Source: DASUNQ01 sp044866775 (lineage in GTDB: Bacteria > Acidobacteriota > Thermoanaerobaculia > Multivoradales > UBA5704). Taken from it: a DNA stretch of 64,000 nucleotides. Every line of letters starts with the position of its first letter. The stretch's first letter is position 1. The position numbers were made by a program, and so were the translations under genes. Shown here piece after piece: positions 62,376 to 64,000 of this stretch. The stretch covers positions 13,142 through 77,141 of the forward strand of contig JBIOUG010000082.1 in NCBI GenBank assembly GCA_044866775.1, in the 5' to 3' direction. The notes below the pieces were generated by a model. That model made no database searches. It was given only the letters and a program-made list of their open reading frames with translations, and was not told where the DNA came from.

Positions 62376-63962
62376 ATGTCTGAGCGACGTACCCGCAGTA
62401 CCTGGGCCTGGGTCCTCGTGCCCCTGGCCCTCCTGCTGTTGCCCGGCTGCCCCGGCCCGGGCGAGGACGGCGAGGACGGGACCGCGACGACCGAGCCGTC
62501 GACCACCGAACCGCCGCCGAGCACCGCCGTCAACGTCCGCCGCGAGATCAACACCTTCTCCGCCGCGGACATCGACGCCTACCGCAAGGGCGTCGCGCTG
62601 ATGCAGTCGCGGGCCAACGACGACCCGACGGGCTGGATCTACCAGGCCAACATGCACGACGTGCCGACGTCGAACGCCATCTGCGCCGTCACACCGGGCC
62701 CGCAGCAGCCGGCCTGGGCGACCTGCCAGCACGGCAACTTCTTCTTCCTCGCCTGGCACCGGATGTACCTCTACTACTTCGAGCGCATCCTGCGCTCCGC
62801 GGTGCGCGAGGCCACCGGCGACCCCAACTACGAGTTCAACCTGCCCTACTGGGACTACGAGAACCCGAACAACCACGACCTGCCCGAGCCGTTCCGCAAC
62901 CCGGGCAACAACACGAACTCGCTCTTCGTCTCCCGCCGCGCCTCCGCCTGCAACTCCGGCGGGGAGTGCGTCTCGACGGAAGAGGCGTCCGACGACGACG
63001 CGATGAGCTTGATCCCCTTCTGCAACTGCCCCGACGGGGAGACCTGCCCCGGCTGTCCCTCCGGCCTGCTGCCGGACGAGACCTTCGGCAGCCAGTGGGC
63101 GCCCGCGCCGGAGCACTACGGGGACGGCACCGGCGAGCTCGAGATCCAGCCCCACGGCGTGGTCCACAACGCCGTCGGCGGCCCCACGGGCTGGATGGCG
63201 TACCTCGAGTGCGCGGCGCGCGACCCGATCTTCTGGCTCCACCACGCCAACATCGACCGCCTCTGGCAAGTCTGGCTCAACCAGGGCGGCGGGCGGGTGA
63301 ACCCGCTGCTCAACGACGAGTGGAAGACCCAGACGTTCACCTTCTTCGACGAGAACAAGACGGCGGTCACCATGACCGCCTGCCAGATCCTCAACACGGT
63401 CACCCAGCTCGACTATCAGTACGAGGGTCTGCCGGTCGACAACGTCCAGCTCTGCGACGCGCCGCCGAGCGCCGCGCCGTCGACCCCGCCGCCGCCCGCC
63501 AAGACGCTGGTGTCCGGCCCTGCCGCCCAGACCCAGCTCGGCCGCACCGCGGTGTCGGTCGAGGTCGCGGTGCCGAAGGCCGCGGGCGACCGCATGCTCG
63601 CGGTGGCCGGACCCGAGGCGCCCGGGCAGTTGCGGTTGGTGGTCGAAGGGCTGCGCCTCCTCCGTCAGGGGGTGCACTACGGCGTGTACCTGAACCTCCC
63701 CGACGGCGCGACGCCCGATCCCAAGAGCCCCAACTTCGTGGGCTACGTCGCGATCTTCTCCCATCCCGAGCACGCCCAGAACCTCACCCGCAGCTTCGAC
63801 ATCACCGACGAGGTGCAGGCGCTGCGGCAGGCCGGGCAGTGGAGCGGCGAGGTGAAGGTGACCTTCGTGCCCGCGCACGAGCCGGACGCGCTGGCGGCGG
63901 CGCCCGGAGGCGCGCAGCCGTTCCTGAGCTTCCGGCGGGTGTCGATCCGCGAGCGGCCGTAG
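62376..63962 (+). CDS. lipoprotein tyrosinase / polyphenol oxidase
   Basis: A 528-aa copper oxidase. Lipobox LPGC at about residue 25. CuA region: NMHD, TCQHGNFFFLAWHRMYLYYF, with the third His in the pattern. CuB region: IQPHGVVHNAVGG and DPIFWLHHANIDRLWQVWLN. A Cys-rich insertion (CNCPDGETCPGCPSG) lies between them. The C-terminal domain (about 395-528; LGRTAVSVEVAVPK, RLVVEGLRLLRQGVHYGVYL) is the shielding domain of polyphenol oxidases. It should oxidise phenols outside the cytoplasm. ATG with GAGGAGGG upstream. It lies 57 nt after the stand-alone domain gene, probably one operon. Confidence 0.92.
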   Translation: MSERRTRSTWAWVLVPLALLLLPGCPGPGEDGEDGTATTEPSTTEPPPSTAVNVRREINTFSAADIDAYRKGVALMQSRANDDPTGWIYQANMHDVPTSNAICAVTPGPQQPAWATCQHGNFFFLAWHRMYLYYFERILRSAVREATGDPNYEFNLPYWDYENPNNHDLPEPFRNPGNNTNSLFVSRRASACNSGGECVSTEEASDDDAMSLIPFCNCPDGETCPGCPSGLLPDETFGSQWAPAPEHYGDGTGELEIQPHGVVHNAVGGPTGWMAYLECAARDPIFWLHHANIDRLWQVWLNQGGGRVNPLLNDEWKTQTFTFFDENKTAVTMTACQILNTVTQLDYQYEGLPVDNVQLCDAPPSAAPSTPPPPAKTLVSGPAAQTQLGRTAVSVEVAVPKAAGDRMLAVAGPEAPGQLRLVVEGLRLLRQGVHYGVYLNLPDGATPDPKSPNFVGYVAIFSHPEHAQNLTRSFDITDEVQALRQAGQWSGEVKVTFVPAHEPDALAAAPGGAQPFLSFRRVSIRERP

Positions 63963-64000
63963 CAGCCCGCGGCGCCGTAGGAGTCGTGAGCGTGGGGGCG

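Overview
The window is very GC-rich, densely coded bacterial chromosome. The mix of genes (secreted FG-GAP and BNR propeller proteins, a DUF4388 protein, a lipoprotein tyrosinase, HD-GYP signalling) suggests an uncultured Acidobacteriota-like soil bacterium, possibly Thermoanaerobaculia. That placement is inferred from gene content, not proven. Ordinary housekeeping blocks alternate with accessory islands full of remnants.

Layout. 0-9 kb: a partial DnaE-type polymerase, a small unknown regulator, a nucleotidyltransferase-like pair, and two large secreted proteins transcribed divergently. One of these is a matrixin-like FG-GAP protein whose catalytic Glu is replaced by Ala. 9.2-21.6 kb: an accessory region. 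A wrecked serine recombinase and a TPR stub precede a compact cluster (10.35-18.72 kb). The cluster holds a FemAB/GNAT-like transferase, an ATP-grasp ligase, an alkaline-phosphatase-superfamily enzyme, a methyltransferase-aminotransferase fusion, an M28/DUF4910-type peptidase and, on the other strand, a PP-loop ATPase. The PP-loop gene is preceded by a 70-residue peptide gene with a near-consensus promoter and a strong ribosome binding site. After it come a broken HTH gene, an XRE gene, a BrnT-BrnA deletion fusion, and a decayed paralogue of the FG-GAP protein.

21.7-34.7 kb: small stand-alone proteins (YceI, PEBP, DinB, cupin, VOC, NYN), the biotin operon bioB-bioF-bioD-bioA, a GNAT, RNase E/G and an FGGY kinase. 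34.7-40.3 kb: a second island placed between the FGGY kinase gene and a degraded second copy of its 3' end. It starts with an IS3 remnant followed by a CHAT protease domain and ends with a TPR protein that has lost its CHAT domain, so the TPR-CHAT architecture appears split and permuted around two unknown genes. 40.3-64 kb: hicBA, aroB with an HD-GYP protein, a Roadblock-like protein, broken nuclease-like genes, ftsY-ribD, ribE, threonine aldolase, RidA, hypoxanthine phosphoribosyltransferase, purine nucleoside phosphorylase, lysS, LolCE-LolD, a Cys-rich secreted peptide, and a tyrosinase next to a lipoprotein that carries only the tyrosinase C-terminal domain.

The best candidate for an undescribed system is the 10.35-18.72 kb cluster. 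It is read here as a peptide-scaffolded biosynthetic pathway: carrier or precursor peptide, ligases, amino-acid-modifying enzymes and a releasing peptidase. The second candidate is the permuted CHAT island. No tRNA, rRNA or CRISPR array was seen. Many genes start 7-13 nt after a TANNNT -10-like box without a Shine-Dalgarno sequence, which suggests leaderless mRNAs.
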